Part shown: piece after piece, positions 12,415 through 12,750 of the stretch
Layout: the number at the start of each line of letters is the position of its first letter
Position numbering within the stretch: the first letter of the stretch is position 1
From: an uncultured Eubacteriales bacterium
GTDB lineage: Bacteria; Bacillota; Clostridia; Peptostreptococcales; Anaerovoracaceae
Direction: 5' to 3'
DNA length: 12,750 bases
Assembly: GCA_900542245.1 (NCBI GenBank)
Contig: UQMQ01000067.1
Span: forward strand, 1-12,750
The notes under the pieces: model-generated
What the model was told of the DNA's origin: nothing
Database searches by the model: none
Seen by the model: only the letters and a program-made list of their open reading frames with translations
Made by a program: the position numbers and the translations under genes

Positions 12415-12630
12415 ATTTTTCGTTATGCAAGGCGCACAATGCAAGGTCAAATGCGCAGAAAAAATCGCCTGCAGTCAGCAACGCCACAGACGATTTTAAC
12501 AAGCATTTTATATGACGCAGGAAATTTTTCGTTATGCAAGGCGCACGATGCAAAACGAAGCGGAACGTACTATGCGTACGTGAGCATCGGATTTGCAGCG
12601 AGCAACACAGCAGAACGGAAAATTAACAAG
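12415..12630. repeat. Two degenerate copies of a ~100-bp intergenic repeat behind tuf
   Basis: A 30-base block at 12415-12444, beginning ATTTTTCGTTATGCAAGGCG, recurs at 12524-12553 with a single difference (A to G). Each block is followed further on by a GCAG-xx-AGCAAC segment (12471 and 12595) and TTAACAAG (12496-12503 and 12623-12630). The two units are therefore homologous with indels in the middle, and they abut head to tail. Copy 2 contains the hairpin ACGTAC-TATGC-GTACGT (12565-12581) inside CGATGC/GCATCG and TGCAAA/TTTGCA pairings; copy 1 lacks it and instead carries a terminator-like stem. The region has no gene. It looks like a dispersed intergenic element, but only this pair can be seen here. 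Confidence 0.7.
12459..12497 (-). terminator. Probable tuf terminator inside repeat copy 1
   Basis: On the minus strand AAAATCGTCTG (12497-12487) pairs with CAGGCGATTTT (12471-12461), 11 bp including one T-G wobble, around a 15-base loop. The T run extends to 12459. It lies about 140 bases after the tuf stop and ahead of the nitroreductase promoter; no better terminator is visible closer to tuf. Confidence 0.55.
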
Positions 12631-12633
12631 TCA

Positions 12634-12750
12634 TTACTCGATGATCTCGGTAACAACCCCAGAACCAACAGTTCTGCCGCCCTCACGAATCGCGAATCTC
12701 AGTCCCTCTTCGATCGCGATCGGGGTGATCAGGCTGATCGTCATCACGAT
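12634..12750 (-). CDS. tuf: Elongation factor Tu, C-terminal 38 residues (5' part outside window)
   Basis: EF-Tu carries aminoacyl-tRNA to the ribosome as a GTP complex. Only the end of domain III is present: IVMTISLITPIAIEEGLRFA followed by IREGGRTVGSGVVTEIIE and TAA, with a second in-frame stop (TGA) directly after. The RFAIREGGRTVGSGVV segment is nearly invariant in bacterial EF-Tu, so the identity is secure. It lies on the same strand as the ribosomal block but is separated from rpmG by four unrelated genes. Whether it is the tuf of an rpsL-rpsG-fusA-tuf operon or a stand-alone copy depends on sequence to the right. Confidence 0.97.
   Translation of the reverse strand: MVMTISLITPIAIEEGLRFAIREGGRTVGSGVVTEIIE

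Noticed and set aside
12233..12553. N-terminal extension of the nitroreductase by about 107 residues
   Set aside because: The extension crosses the promoter and both a repeat and a terminator, and the ATG at 12232 has a strong ribosome binding site and the family start.
12415..12553. CRISPR-like repeat pair
   Set aside because: Only two copies, a spacing of 109 bases, homology continuing past the 30-base block, and no cas gene.

Overview
The window looks like a chromosomal segment of a Gram-positive member of the Bacillota, most likely class Clostridia. This rests on strong GGAGG-type ribosome binding sites, near-consensus sigma-A promoters, a Bacillota-type L10 leader, and a LytR-CpsA-Psr protein with three N-terminal membrane helices. 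Base composition appears moderate, roughly half G+C by eye. No species can be named from the sequence.

Layout, read in the main (minus) direction of transcription from the right edge. (1) The last 38 codons of tuf (EF-Tu), followed by about 220 bp holding two degenerate ~100-bp repeat copies, one of which contains a probable terminator. (2) A nitroreductase gene with its own promoter. (3) The only plus-strand gene, an EamA/DMT-family transporter, convergent with the nitroreductase and divergent from the next gene. (4) An LCP-family cell-wall glycopolymer ligase overlapping by 47 bp a hotdog-fold thioesterase gene. (5) A translation and transcription block, rpmG-secE-nusG-rplK-rplA-rplJ-rplL, driven by a perfect-consensus promoter and carrying an L10-leader attenuator before rplJ. 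(6) Two hairpins separate rplL from (7) a seven-gene Mrp/Mbh-type cation/proton antiporter operon: mrpE, mrpF, mrpG, a free-standing MbhD-like gene, an MbhE-MrpB fusion, mrpC and mrpD. The last gene runs off the left edge.

How the genes work together: the ribosomal block supplies L33, L11, L1 and the L10/L12 stalk, the SecE translocon subunit and NusG. The mrp operon should encode a multi-subunit membrane complex exchanging cations for protons. Its order (EFG first, MrpA C-terminal modules split off, no large NuoL-like MrpA in view) is that of the Mbh-type membrane modules of archaeal and clostridial respiratory complexes, so it may belong to a larger complex continuing to the left.

The main architectural oddities are the loss of the usual rplL-rpoB linkage and the separation of tuf from rpmG by about 4.7 kb of unrelated genes. 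I see no insertion sequence, phage gene, CRISPR array, toxin-antitoxin pair, tRNA or rRNA, and no clear candidate for a wholly new system. The best leads are the Mrp module architecture, the LCP-thioesterase coupling, and the repeat pair behind tuf.
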